Shown: positions 15,531 to 23,288 of the stretch, piece by piece
Layout: the number at the start of each line of letters is the position of its first letter
Position numbering within the stretch: position 1 is the stretch's first letter
Translations under genes and position numbers: made by a program
Notes under the pieces: generated by a model
The model's database searches: none
What the model was told of the DNA's origin: nothing
What the model saw: only the letters and a program-made list of their open reading frames with translations
Assembly: GCF_039534915.1 (NCBI RefSeq)
Contig: NZ_BAAAWE010000001.1
Coordinates: 5,022,001 to 5,086,000, forward strand
Origin: Streptomyces roseofulvus
GTDB taxonomy: Bacteria; Actinomycetota; Actinomycetes; Streptomycetales; Streptomycetaceae
DNA length: 64,000 nt
Direction of reading: 5' to 3'

Positions 15531-15701
15531 GTCAAGAATCTCTGGAACGACGGGAGTGGTCTGGCCTTCGACGACGCGGGGGACCCGACGGCCTACTTCT
15601 GGGTCCATCTGCTGCTCGCCGTGACGTCCTTTGTCCTGGGGACGGTGATCGGCGTGATCGGGTTGCGCGGGGTGCGCGCCTCCCGCCGTTCCTCCGACTG
15701 A
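15519..15701 (+). pseudogene. 3' fragment of the small membrane-protein gene split by the element
   Basis: The reading frame resumes exactly at the core with WITFVKNLWNDG and continues through DDAGDPTAYFWVH and a second membrane helix (LLLAVTSFVLGTVIGVIGL) to the normal stop. Joined to 12968-13042 it rebuilds an intact gene of about 81 codons. No start codon or ribosome site is available in this half, so it should not be translated alone. Confidence 0.9.
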
Positions 15702-15720
15702 CACGAGAGAGGTTCCGGGC

Positions 15721-16992
15721 GTGGTCGCCTTCGTGCTCTTCCTGGTCGTGGCCCTCGCGCTGCTCGGCGCGGTCCACTGGTACGTGTGGCGTCGTCTGGT
15801 CCGGGACGTCACCGCGCCCGGCGGCCGGGCCCGGCGCGTCGGTACGGCCCTGGTGGTCGTGCTGCCGCTGCTCTCCCTCGCCGCGCTCGTCTCCGGGCGG
15901 GCCGGGGTGCCGTTCGCGGTCCAGCAGGTCGTGGCCTGGCCGGGGTTCCTGTGGCTGGCGCTGCTGCTGTACGTCGTGCTGGCGCTGGTCGTCGGCGAGG
16001 CCGTGCGGCCGGTGCTGACCCGGGTCCTCGCCCGGCGGGCCGCCGTCGCCGCGCCGGTGGCCGTACCGGCGCCCGCGCCCGTTCCCGTACCCGCCCCGGA
16101 GAGCGCGCGGGAGGCCGAGGCCGCGACCGAGCCGGTGGTCGTCGCGGAAGCGCCCGCGTCCGAGGTGTCGCGACGGCTCTTCGTGTCCCGGGTCGTCGGC
16201 GGGGCCGCGGTCGCCGTCGCCGCAGGGACGGTGGCGAACGGGGCGTACGGGGTGCTGCGCGGCCCCCGGGTGAAGCGGGTGACCGTGCCGCTGGCCAAGC
16301 TGCCGCGGGCCGCGCACGGGTACCGGATCGCGGTCGTCTCCGACATCCACCTCGGGCCGATCCTCGGGCGCGCCCACTCCCAGCGGATCGTCGACACGAT
16401 CAACGCCACCCAGCCCGATCTGATCGCCGTCGTCGGCGACCTCGTCGACGGCTCCGTGGCGGACCTCGGGTCCGCCGCCGAACCGCTGGCGCGGCTGCGC
16501 GCCCGGCACGGCTCCTTCTTCGTCACCGGCAACCACGAGTACTTCTCCGGCGCCGACGCCTGGGTCGACCACGTCCGCGAGCTGGGCCTGCGGCCGCTGC
16601 GCAACGAGCGCCTGGAGATCGCCGCCGGGTTCGACCTGGCCGGCGTGGACGACGTGGCCGGCGAGAGCGAGGGCCGGGGGCCGGACTTCGGGCGGGCGCT
16701 CGGCGACCGCGACCGGTCCCGGGCGGCCGTGCTCCTCGCCCACCAGCCGATCGTGATCGACGACGCCGTCGCCCACGGGGTGGACCTCCAGCTCTCCGGT
16801 CACACCCACGGCGGCCAGCTCTGGCCGGGCAACTTCCTTGCCGAACTCGCCAATCCGACCGTGGCCGGACTCGAACGGTACGGGGACACCCAGCTGTACG
16901 TCTCCCGGGGCGCGGGCGCGTGGGGGCCGCCGGTCCGGGTCGGCGCGCCGTCCGATGTCACCGTCGTCCAACTCGCCTCGAAACAGGCGTAA
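15721..16992 (+). CDS. Membrane-anchored metallophosphoesterase
   Basis: 423 residues. Three or four N-terminal helices (residues 1-100) and a Pro/Ala linker precede another hydrophobic stretch and a calcineurin-type phosphoesterase domain: VVSDIHLGP (metal site), VVGDLVDG, TGNHEYF and SGHTHGGQLWPG. This is the YkuE/YaeI-like layout with the catalytic domain outside the membrane. Substrate unknown; relatives act on phosphate esters of lipids or nucleotides. GTG 15721 follows GAGAGAGG and lies 19 nt after the split gene, so the two were probably co-transcribed before the element entered. Confidence 0.9.
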   Translation: MVAFVLFLVVALALLGAVHWYVWRRLVRDVTAPGGRARRVGTALVVVLPLLSLAALVSGRAGVPFAVQQVVAWPGFLWLALLLYVVLALVVGEAVRPVLTRVLARRAAVAAPVAVPAPAPVPVPAPESAREAEAATEPVVVAEAPASEVSRRLFVSRVVGGAAVAVAAGTVANGAYGVLRGPRVKRVTVPLAKLPRAAHGYRIAVVSDIHLGPILGRAHSQRIVDTINATQPDLIAVVGDLVDGSVADLGSAAEPLARLRARHGSFFVTGNHEYFSGADAWVDHVRELGLRPLRNERLEIAAGFDLAGVDDVAGESEGRGPDFGRALGDRDRSRAAVLLAHQPIVIDDAVAHGVDLQLSGHTHGGQLWPGNFLAELANPTVAGLERYGDTQLYVSRGAGAWGPPVRVGAPSDVTVVQLASKQA

Positions 16993-17199
16993 TCGGGGCG
17001 GAAGCGGAGAGTGTCACTCCCTGCGCCGGGGTGGATACGTGCTGCTCATCGACTTAAATTCGCATTTCCCGGACATATGCATGCGCTGTGAAGATTTCCT
17101 CTTCCCCATGTGAAACCCGTGTGATTGGGTGGCGCAAACGCGACGATTCGGGGGCCGTCGCTCTTTGGGGTTTTTGCACGAAATAAAGGAAGCACGGCA
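16993..17199. promoter_or_regulatory. AT-richer intergenic region before the peptide-binding protein
   Basis: This 207-nt gap is clearly less GC-rich than the rest of the window (ACTTAAATTCGCATTT, TGAAGATTTCCTC and GAAATAAAGG stand out) and should hold the promoter of the next gene. I see no clear operator or terminator. Confidence 0.4.
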
Positions 17200-18753
17200 A
17201 TGCGGTCGACGGTCCGTCTCCGGATCCTCATCACTTGTGGAGTACTGGTGGCCGCGGGGGTGGGGGGCTGGCAACTCCTGCCCTCCGACGAGGCGCGTAC
17301 CGACCCGATCCCCGTCGGGACCACCGACGAGGTCACCTCGCTCGACCCGGCCGGCGCCTACGACGCCGGCTCCTGGGCGATGTACAGCAACGTCTACCAG
17401 TCGCTGCTGACCTTCAAGCCGGGCTTCACCACCCCGACCCCGGACGCCGCCGAGAGCTGCAAGTTCGTGGGCGACAAGCTCACCACGTACCAGTGCGTCC
17501 TCCGTGACGACCTCACCTTCCCCAGTGGCCGCAAGGTGACGGCCGAGGACGTCAAGTTCTCCTTCGACCGGATGCTGAAGATCAAGGCGGACGTCGGCCC
17601 CGCGCCGCTCTTCCCGACCCTGAAGGACGTGCGGGCCGACGGCCGGACCGTGACCTTCAACCTCGGTGCCCGGGACGCCACCTTCCCGCTGAAGCTGGCC
17701 ACCGGCGCCGGTTCGATCGTCGACCGCGACCGCTACCAGGCCGACACGCTCCGCCAGGACAACGGCGTCGACGGCACCGGCCCGTACGTCCTCAAGGAGT
17801 ACAAGCCGGGCGAGAGCGCCCTCCTGGAGCCCAACCCGAAGTACCGGGGCGCGCTCGCGGGGACGGGCCGCCCGGTCCGCGTGAAGTACTTCAAGCAGTC
17901 CGAGGACCTGGCGAACGCCTGGAAGTCCGGCGACGTGCAGGTGACGCACCGCCAGCTGCCGCCGTCCTTCGTGGAGAACCTGGACACCAACGGCGGCACC
18001 CGGCTCACCGAGGCGGAGAGCGCCGAGATCCGCAACATCGTCTTCAACACCCGGTCCGAGTCGCCGATGGGCGAGCCGGCGGTACGGCAGGCGATCGCGG
18101 CGATCCTCGACCGCCCGGCCATCACCACCGGCGCCTACAAGGGGACGGTCGAGCCGCTGTACTCGCTCATCCCGCAGGGCTTCGTCGGGCACAGCACGGC
18201 CTTCTACGACCGCTACCCGGCGCCGGACGAGAAGAAGGCGAAGAAGCTGCTGAAGGACGCCGGCGTGGAGACGCCGGTCGCGTTCACCTTCGGTTACCGC
18301 CAGGACGCCACGTACAAGGCCGAGACCGCCCTGATCAAGAAGCAGCTGGAGGAGACCGGCCTGTTCGAGGTGAAGGTGGTGGAGGCCGACTGGCAGAGTT
18401 TCCAGAAGGGCTACACCAGCGGTGCCTACGACGCCTACACGGTCGGCTGGCTCCCGGACTTCCCCGACTCGGACAGCTTCACGGCCCCGCTCGTCGGCAC
18501 CGGGAACACCCTGGACAACGGCTACTCCAGCAAGACCGTCGACAAGCTGATCAAGGAGACGCAGCAGTTCGACGACCGCTCCCGGACCACCGGCGACTTC
18601 AAGTCGATCCAGGAGCACGTCGCCGAGGACGTGCCGCTGATCCCGCTCTGGCAGAAGAACGACTACGTCCTCGCCACCGAGTCCGTCGGCGGCTCGCAGA
18701 ACCTCTCCGACGGCACCGGCATCTGGCGCCTGTGGGAGCTGTCCTGGCTCTGA
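17200..18753 (+). CDS. ABC transporter substrate-binding protein, family 5 (peptide/nickel type)
   Basis: 517 residues of the DppA/OppA family: VTSLDPAGAYD near the mature N-terminus, then the extended two-lobe domain with VTAEDVKFSFDRM, GTGPYVLKEY and a C-terminal VPLIPLWQKNDYVLATE. It has an N-terminal hydrophobic segment but no Cys in lipobox position after it, so anchoring may be by the uncleaved helix. No permease or ATPase genes lie beside it. ATG 17200 is preceded by AAAGGAAG. It is followed by a strong hairpin shared with the convergent TetR gene. Confidence 0.9.
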   Translation: MRSTVRLRILITCGVLVAAGVGGWQLLPSDEARTDPIPVGTTDEVTSLDPAGAYDAGSWAMYSNVYQSLLTFKPGFTTPTPDAAESCKFVGDKLTTYQCVLRDDLTFPSGRKVTAEDVKFSFDRMLKIKADVGPAPLFPTLKDVRADGRTVTFNLGARDATFPLKLATGAGSIVDRDRYQADTLRQDNGVDGTGPYVLKEYKPGESALLEPNPKYRGALAGTGRPVRVKYFKQSEDLANAWKSGDVQVTHRQLPPSFVENLDTNGGTRLTEAESAEIRNIVFNTRSESPMGEPAVRQAIAAILDRPAITTGAYKGTVEPLYSLIPQGFVGHSTAFYDRYPAPDEKKAKKLLKDAGVETPVAFTFGYRQDATYKAETALIKKQLEETGLFEVKVVEADWQSFQKGYTSGAYDAYTVGWLPDFPDSDSFTAPLVGTGNTLDNGYSSKTVDKLIKETQQFDDRSRTTGDFKSIQEHVAEDVPLIPLWQKNDYVLATESVGGSQNLSDGTGIWRLWELSWL

Positions 18754-18778
18754 CCGCCGACGCGGACCGACGACCGGG

Positions 18779-18808
18779 AAGGACTGACCGCCGACGCGGT
18801 CAGTCCTT
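18779..18808. terminator. Bidirectional terminator between binding protein and TetR genes
   Basis: A perfect 13-bp stem (18779-18791 with 18796-18808) with a 4-nt loop. The right arm contains the stop codon of the TetR gene. It lies 25 nt after the binding-protein stop. Confidence 0.85.
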
Positions 18809-19594
18809 CTTCGGCGCGGTCCTGCGGGGCCGCCCCGACGCCGCCATCCCGGCCGCCGTCGGCATGAAGTCGGCGAGCAGTTCGTGGGTCTCCTTGACCA
18901 GCGGGCGCAGGATCCGGAAGCGGGAGAGCGCGATGGCCCGCGCGGTCACCGGCGCCAGCCGCTCCACGAGCCGCCGGCTGTTGGCGGCGCCCTCGGAGCG
19001 GTCGTACACCCAGAACAGCACCAGGCCCATCTGCTGGAGCCACAGCAGCTGCGGCAGGGCCTCGGAGAGCTCGGGGTCGACCTTCACCGAGGCGCCGGAG
19101 ATCACCCGGCGGTGCACCTCGATGGCGGCCTCGCGCGGTCCCTCCGACTCGGGCGAGAAGGGCGACAGCGGGCTGTCCGGGTCGGCCGCGTTCTTGAAGA
19201 ACTGGGCCGCGAACTCGTGGTACGGCTCGGCGATGTCGAGCCAGGCGAGGAGGACGCCCCTGATGCGGGCGACCAGTTCCTTCTCGCCGCCCTCCAGGAC
19301 GGGCCGGACCGCCGCCTGGTGCTCCTCGGCGATCCGGTCGTAGAAGCCCTGGACCAGGTGCTCCTTGGACGCGAAGTAGTAGTAGGCGTTCCCGACCGAG
19401 ACCCCGGCCTCCTGGGCGATCGCCCGCATGGTGGTCTTGTCGTACCCCCGCTCCCGGAAGAGCCGCAGCGCGGTCTCCAGGATGAGCGTCCGGGTCTGCT
19501 CGCTCTTCGGGGCCTTCGGAGCGTCCGGGGCCTTCCGAGCGGCCGGGGCCCCGGCGGCGTCCGGGGCCTTCTTCTCTTCCTTCGCGTCCTTCAC
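18800..19594 (-). CDS. TetR-family transcriptional regulator
   Basis: 264 residues. After an Ala/Pro/Lys-rich N-terminal extension of about 30 residues comes a standard TetR helix-turn-helix (TRTLILETALRLFRERGY, then AQEAGVSVGNAYYYFASKEHL, to about residue 85), followed by an all-helical ligand and dimer domain. GTG 19594 has no Shine-Dalgarno; a TAGGCT box overlapping the previous gene's stop lies 7 nt upstream, so an internal leaderless promoter is possible. It is third in line after the membrane-protein and DCC genes. The TTGAAC palindromes in front of that operon are its likely targets. Confidence 0.9.
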   Translation of the reverse strand: MKDAKEEKKAPDAAGAPAARKAPDAPKAPKSEQTRTLILETALRLFRERGYDKTTMRAIAQEAGVSVGNAYYYFASKEHLVQGFYDRIAEEHQAAVRPVLEGGEKELVARIRGVLLAWLDIAEPYHEFAAQFFKNAADPDSPLSPFSPESEGPREAAIEVHRRVISGASVKVDPELSEALPQLLWLQQMGLVLFWVYDRSEGAANSRRLVERLAPVTARAIALSRFRILRPLVKETHELLADFMPTAAGMAASGRPRRTAPKKD

Positions 19595-19604
19595 GGGGCC
19601 GAGC

Positions 19605-20036
19605 CTAGCCGGGCGGACCGGGCACGTCGCAGCGCCCGTCCTCGCAGCCGGAGCCCTCCGGATCCCTGAGCGCCTCCCTCCACTTCGCGGCGGCGAGGAC
19701 GGCGGCGCGGGCGAGGGGCTGCCCGGCGGGGGTGGCGAGCCGGTGGGCGGTGGCCCGGTGCTCGGCCAGCGCCCAGAGGCAGACGATCCAGGCGGCCGAG
19801 GCCCGGTAGACCTGGCCCCGGTCCCCGACCACGGTGATCTCCCGCAGGGTGGCGGCGTGGTCGAGGTCGGGGAAGAGCTGCCGGGCCCGCTGCGAGCCGG
19901 CCGGGACGAGGTCGAGCGGGACGAGCTGCAGCCGGCGCATGAGCCGGTGCCGCAGGTGGACGCAGAGCGGGCACTCCGCGTCGTACAGCACGGTCAGCCG
20001 TCCCACGGGGGTCGTGGGGGTCGACACGGTGGTCAC
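19605..20036 (-). CDS. DCC-family (DUF393) thiol-disulfide oxidoreductase-like protein
   Basis: About 143 residues. The hallmark DAECPLC (D-x-x-C-P-x-C) lies near the N-terminus after a short beta strand, and LVPLDL, ITVVGDRGQVYRASAAW and an LW segment follow as in other DUF393 proteins. The family has a thioredoxin-like motif, but its partners are not established. GTG 20036 overlaps the stop of the upstream membrane-protein gene in a GTGA arrangement, indicating translational coupling. The C-terminus has two more Cys (GCEDGRC). Confidence 0.82.
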   Translation of the reverse strand: MTTVSTPTTPVGRLTVLYDAECPLCVHLRHRLMRRLQLVPLDLVPAGSQRARQLFPDLDHAATLREITVVGDRGQVYRASAAWIVCLWALAEHRATAHRLATPAGQPLARAAVLAAAKWREALRDPEGSGCEDGRCDVPGPPG

Positions 20037-20467
20037 GCCTGCGGCGCGGGCGGGGCCCACGGGCCGTTCTTGGGGGCCGCGGTCCAGCCCTGCGGGGCGA
20101 CGGGCGGGACCTGCTCGCGCTCCATGACGCCGCGGCGGCGGATCTTGTTGAGCACGTAGACGTTGCCGAGGTGCATCACGCCGAGGACGAGCAGGACGAC
20201 GCCGAGCTTGACGGAGAGGGCCTCGAAGAGCGCCCGGGCGTCGAGGACGGCCGCGTCCTGGCTCAGGTACAGGGCGACGAAGCCGAAGTTGACGAGGTAG
20301 AAGCCGACCACCAGGAGGTGGTTGACGGCGTCCGCGAGCTTCTCGTTCCCGTGCAGCACGTCGGAGAGGAAGACCCTTCCGTTACGGCTGAGGGTGCGGG
20401 CGACCCAGATGGTCAGGGCCACGCTGATCAGCAGGTAGGCGATGTACGCGACGACAGTGAGGTCCAT
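20033..20467 (-). CDS. Small multi-pass membrane protein
   Basis: 144 residues with three or four predicted helices (residues 2-22, about 45-65 and 82-105). The cytoplasmic tail is Pro-rich and ends in PPAPQA. The HGNEKLADAVNHLLVVGFYLVNFGFV stretch is conserved-looking, but I do not recognise a named family. ATG 20467 has AGGAGCG upstream. It leads a three-gene unit with the DCC protein and a TetR regulator, and its promoter is bracketed by two TTGAAC palindromes. A link to thiol or redox chemistry is suggested only by the DCC partner. Confidence 0.8.
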   Translation of the reverse strand: MDLTVVAYIAYLLISVALTIWVARTLSRNGRVFLSDVLHGNEKLADAVNHLLVVGFYLVNFGFVALYLSQDAAVLDARALFEALSVKLGVVLLVLGVMHLGNVYVLNKIRRRGVMEREQVPPVAPQGWTAAPKNGPWAPPAPQA

Positions 20468-20480
20468 GCCCCACGCTCCT

Positions 20481-20494
20481 TTGAACGCGTTCAA
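20481..20494. promoter_or_regulatory. Palindromic operator 1 of the membrane/DCC/TetR operon
   Basis: TTGAACGCGTTCAA is a perfect 14-bp palindrome immediately upstream of the ribosome site of the leading gene, downstream of the predicted transcription start. It is a typical TetR-type operator. Confidence 0.75.
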
Positions 20495-20501
20495 ATGCTG
20501 G

Positions 20502-20539
20502 CAGGCATGACTGTAGACCTGCTCTTGAACGTGTTCAAG
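20502..20539 (-). promoter_or_regulatory. Promoter with operator 2 of the membrane/DCC/TetR operon
   Basis: On the minus strand a TTGAAC -35 element and a TACAGT -10 element are exactly 17 nt apart. The -35 lies within a second near-perfect palindrome, CTTGAACGTGTTCAAG (20524-20539), which shares the TTGAACGnGTTCAA core with operator 1. A repressor bound here would block polymerase. Confidence 0.65.
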
Positions 20540-20592
20540 TCCGGGGTCGAAAGGGGTGGCCCGCGGGGTCCGGGCCGCCTAGAGTCACGCGG

Positions 20593-21381
20593 GTGACGCT
20601 CTCTCATGACACGGCCGGCACCGGCCCCCAGACCGTCGTCCTGCTGCACTCCGGGGTCTGCGACCGCCGGATGTGGGACGGGCAGTTCCACGCCCTCGCC
20701 GAGGCCGGGCACCACGTCGTCCGCTGCGACCTCCGCGGCTTCGGCGAGACCCCCGCCGACGCACCGCACGTCCACGCCGACGACGTACGCGACCTCCTCG
20801 ACCACCTCGGCGTCGAGCGGGCCGTCCTCGTCGGCTCCTCCTTCGGCGGCGAGGTCGCCCTGGAGGTCGCCGTCCGTCACCCCGAGCGGGTCGCCGGGCT
20901 GACCCTGCTCTGCGCCGCCGCACCCGTCGACCACGCGGCCGGACCCGAACTCCGCGCCTTCTTCGCCCGCGAGGAGGCCCTCCTCGACGCCGGCGACCTG
21001 GACGCCGCCACCGCCCTCAACGTCGAGCTGTGGCTCGGCCCCGACGCCGGCGACGCGGCCCGCGCCCTCGTCCACACCATGCAGCGCCGCGCCTTCGAGC
21101 TCCAGCTCGGCGTCCCCGACGAGCACGGCGCCCGGCCCTCCGGCGTCACCGAGGACGACCTCAGGACCATCGCGGTGCCCGCCCTCGTCGTCTCCGGCGC
21201 CCACGACGTCCCCGACTTCCGCGCCATCGCCGGGAAGACCGCCGCCCTCCTCCCGGCCGCCCGCCGCGTCGAACTCGACTGGGCCGGCCACCTGCCTCCC
21301 CTGGAGCGCCCCGAGGAGACCCTCCGACTCCTCCTGGACCACCTCGCCGAACTCGGCGCCCCCGCCGCGGCCGGGCGCTGA
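20593..21381 (+). CDS. Alpha/beta-hydrolase
   Basis: 262 residues with the complete hydrolase-fold triad: GSSFGG nucleophile elbow near residue 83, SGAHD acid and WAGH histidine near the C-terminus. The oxyanion HSG segment follows strand VVLLHSG. The cap region is short and helical. Substrate unknown; the arrangement resembles small esterases or lactonases. TAGAGT lies 7 nt before GTG 20593 with no Shine-Dalgarno, so it is probably leaderless. It is convergent with the MFS gene, which ends 1 nt beyond its stop. Confidence 0.88.
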   Translation: MTLSHDTAGTGPQTVVLLHSGVCDRRMWDGQFHALAEAGHHVVRCDLRGFGETPADAPHVHADDVRDLLDHLGVERAVLVGSSFGGEVALEVAVRHPERVAGLTLLCAAAPVDHAAGPELRAFFAREEALLDAGDLDAATALNVELWLGPDAGDAARALVHTMQRRAFELQLGVPDEHGARPSGVTEDDLRTIAVPALVVSGAHDVPDFRAIAGKTAALLPAARRVELDWAGHLPPLERPEETLRLLLDHLAELGAPAAAGR

Positions 21382-22596
21382 TCAGCGCACGCTCCGCACC
21401 CCCGGTACCAGGGCCGTCGCGAGGCAGCAGCCGCCGACCAGGACGGCCGCCGCGACCAGGGGGACGCCCGGGCCCCAGGCGTCGGCCGCGAGGGGCGCCA
21501 GGGCGTAGCCGACGGGCATCGCGGCCAGCGAGAGGAGCCAGTCGTACGAGACCACCCGGGCCAGGACCTGCTCGGGGACGGCGCGCTGGACGACCGTGTC
21601 CCAGACGGGGGAGAGGAAGCCGAGTCCGGCCTGCGCGAGCCCGTACGCGGCGATGACGGCCGGGGCGGGGGCCTCCGCGGCGAGCAGGAGCAGCGGCAGC
21701 GCGTAGCTCGCGAGGGCGAGGTTGGCGGTGAGGACGGGGCGGGAGGGCTTCAGGCGGTCGGCGAGGAGCGAGCCGGCCAGCAGTCCCACCGCGCCGGTCT
21801 GGAGCAGCAGCACCCAGGTGCCGGCGCCGCCGAGCCGGTCGACGGCGATCGCGGGGCCGAGGGTCATGAGGACGGCGGCGGCGCCGTTCCAGGCGCTGTG
21901 CGCGACGAGGCTGGTCCAGTACCAGTCGCGGTTCCTGACCTCCCGCCAGCCCTCGCGCAGGTCGGCTGTGAAGGAACGGCGGGGGAGCGGCACCCGGTCG
22001 ATCCGCAGGGCGGCCAGGAGCGCGGCGCTGACCGCGAAGGAGACGGCGTCGAGGACGAAGGCCCAGCCGGGGCCGACGGTGAGGACGAGCGCGCCGGCGA
22101 GCGCGGGGCCGCACACGCGCGTGGCGCTGTTCGCGATCCCCATGGCGGCGTTGGCGCGGGCGAGGGCCTCGGGCGCGACGGACCCCTTCACCAGCGGGGA
22201 GCCGGTCGGCATGGCGAAGGCCCCGGCGGCGCCGCCGACGGCCGAGGCGGTGGCGATCAGCCACAGGGTGGGGCTGCCGCCGAGGAGCTGGAGGCCCACG
22301 AGGAGCTGGGCGGCGCAGCGGACGAGGTCCATGGCGAGGGCGATGGTCCGGGCGTCGAAGCGGTCGGCGAGCACGCCGCCGACCGGCAGCAGCAGCAGTT
22401 TCGGCACCATCGCGGCCGCGAGCACCAGCGCGAGCGCGCCGGTGGAGCCGGTGGCCTCCAGGACGGCGAGGGCGAGGGCGGTGGGGATGACGGCGTCGCC
22501 GGTGAGCGAGAGCACCCGGCCGGTGAAGAGCAGGCGGAAGGACCGGGTGCGGAGCGGGTGGCGGACGGCTCGCGGGGCGGTGGCGGCAGGCGGCAT
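21382..22596 (-). CDS. MFS transporter (drug-efflux type)
   Basis: 404 residues and about 12 helices. LADRFDARTIALAMDLVR after helices 1-2 is the MFS loop motif, and LLADRLKPSRP marks the second half. It resembles MFS members related to macrolide efflux and siderophore export (EntS-like). ATG 22596 has TACCCT 6 nt upstream and no Shine-Dalgarno (leaderless). The divergent MarR gene and a 31-bp palindrome touching this -10 box indicate MarR-controlled efflux. Confidence 0.88.
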   Translation of the reverse strand: MPPAATAPRAVRHPLRTRSFRLLFTGRVLSLTGDAVIPTALALAVLEATGSTGALALVLAAAMVPKLLLLPVGGVLADRFDARTIALAMDLVRCAAQLLVGLQLLGGSPTLWLIATASAVGGAAGAFAMPTGSPLVKGSVAPEALARANAAMGIANSATRVCGPALAGALVLTVGPGWAFVLDAVSFAVSAALLAALRIDRVPLPRRSFTADLREGWREVRNRDWYWTSLVAHSAWNGAAAVLMTLGPAIAVDRLGGAGTWVLLLQTGAVGLLAGSLLADRLKPSRPVLTANLALASYALPLLLLAAEAPAPAVIAAYGLAQAGLGFLSPVWDTVVQRAVPEQVLARVVSYDWLLSLAAMPVGYALAPLAADAWGPGVPLVAAAVLVGGCCLATALVPGVRSVR

Positions 22597-22607
22597 GACC
22601 GCAGGGT

Positions 22608-22638
22608 ATTTCGGTGCCGAATAATTCGGCAACGAAAT
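22608..22638. promoter_or_regulatory. MarR-type operator between MFS and MarR genes
   Basis: Two 15-nt arms (22608-22622 and 22624-22638) form an inverted repeat with one mismatch and a 1-nt centre: ATTTCGGTGCCGAAT, then ATTCGGCAACGAAAT. The left end overlaps the last base of the MFS -10 box. Size and symmetry fit a MarR dimer site. Confidence 0.75.
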
Positions 22639-22681
22639 ATCGATGCGGGGCCGGGCCACGACCCGCACGTACGATCACCCC

Positions 22682-23221
22682 ATGAACCAGCCGGACCCCG
22701 CAGCGCCCCAGGAGCAGGACTGGACCGACGGCCACGTGGCCCGCTGGCAGCCCGTGCTGCCCGATCTCGACCCCGTCGTCGAAGGCGCGGTCACCCGGAT
22801 GAAGAAGCTCTCGGTCCACCTCCGCCGGGTCCGCGAGCAGTCCCTCGTCGACTTCGACCTCGAACGCCACGAGTTCGAGACCCTGCACAAACTGGCCGGC
22901 CGCGGCGGCTCCGCCGCCCCCTCCGAACTGGCCCAGGACCTCGACCTGGCCCCCGCCTCGGTCACCGGCCGCCTCGACGCCCTGGAGAAGCGCGGACTCG
23001 TCCGGCGCACCCCCTCCACCACCGACCGCCGCCGGGTCGTCGTCGGCCTCACCGACGAGGGCCGCACCACCTGGCTCGGCGCCATGGACGTCCTCGGCCA
23101 CGAGGAGGAGCGCCTCCTCGGCGTCCTCACCCCCGCCGAGCGCACCACCCTCAACGACCTGCTCCGCCGCGTCATGCTCGCCGCGGAGGCGGACCGGGCC
23201 ACCCCGCACTGGCACGGCTGA
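22682..23221 (+). CDS. MarR-family transcriptional regulator
   Basis: 179 residues with a winged helix-turn-helix: FETLHKLAGRGGS, PSELAQDLDLAPASVTGRLDALEKRGLVRR and the wing STTDRRRVVVGLTDEG. Flanking N- and C-terminal helices form the usual dimerisation part. TACGAT lies 6 nt before ATG 22682 and no Shine-Dalgarno is present. It probably represses the divergent MFS gene and itself through the palindrome at 22608-22638 until a ligand, perhaps the pump's substrate, is bound. Confidence 0.92.
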   Translation: MNQPDPAAPQEQDWTDGHVARWQPVLPDLDPVVEGAVTRMKKLSVHLRRVREQSLVDFDLERHEFETLHKLAGRGGSAAPSELAQDLDLAPASVTGRLDALEKRGLVRRTPSTTDRRRVVVGLTDEGRTTWLGAMDVLGHEEERLLGVLTPAERTTLNDLLRRVMLAAEADRATPHWHG

Positions 23222-23241
23222 CGGGCCCGGCAGACGGCGAA

Positions 23242-23269
23242 GGCCCCGCCTCCCGGAGGAGACGGGGCC
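23242..23269. terminator. Bidirectional terminator between MarR and sdhB
   Basis: GGCCCCG (23242-23248) pairs with CGGGGCC (23263-23269), with further pairing inside. It lies between the convergent ends at 23221 and 23289. Confidence 0.65.
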
Positions 23270-23288
23270 CTGCCGCGTACCGCGGAGG

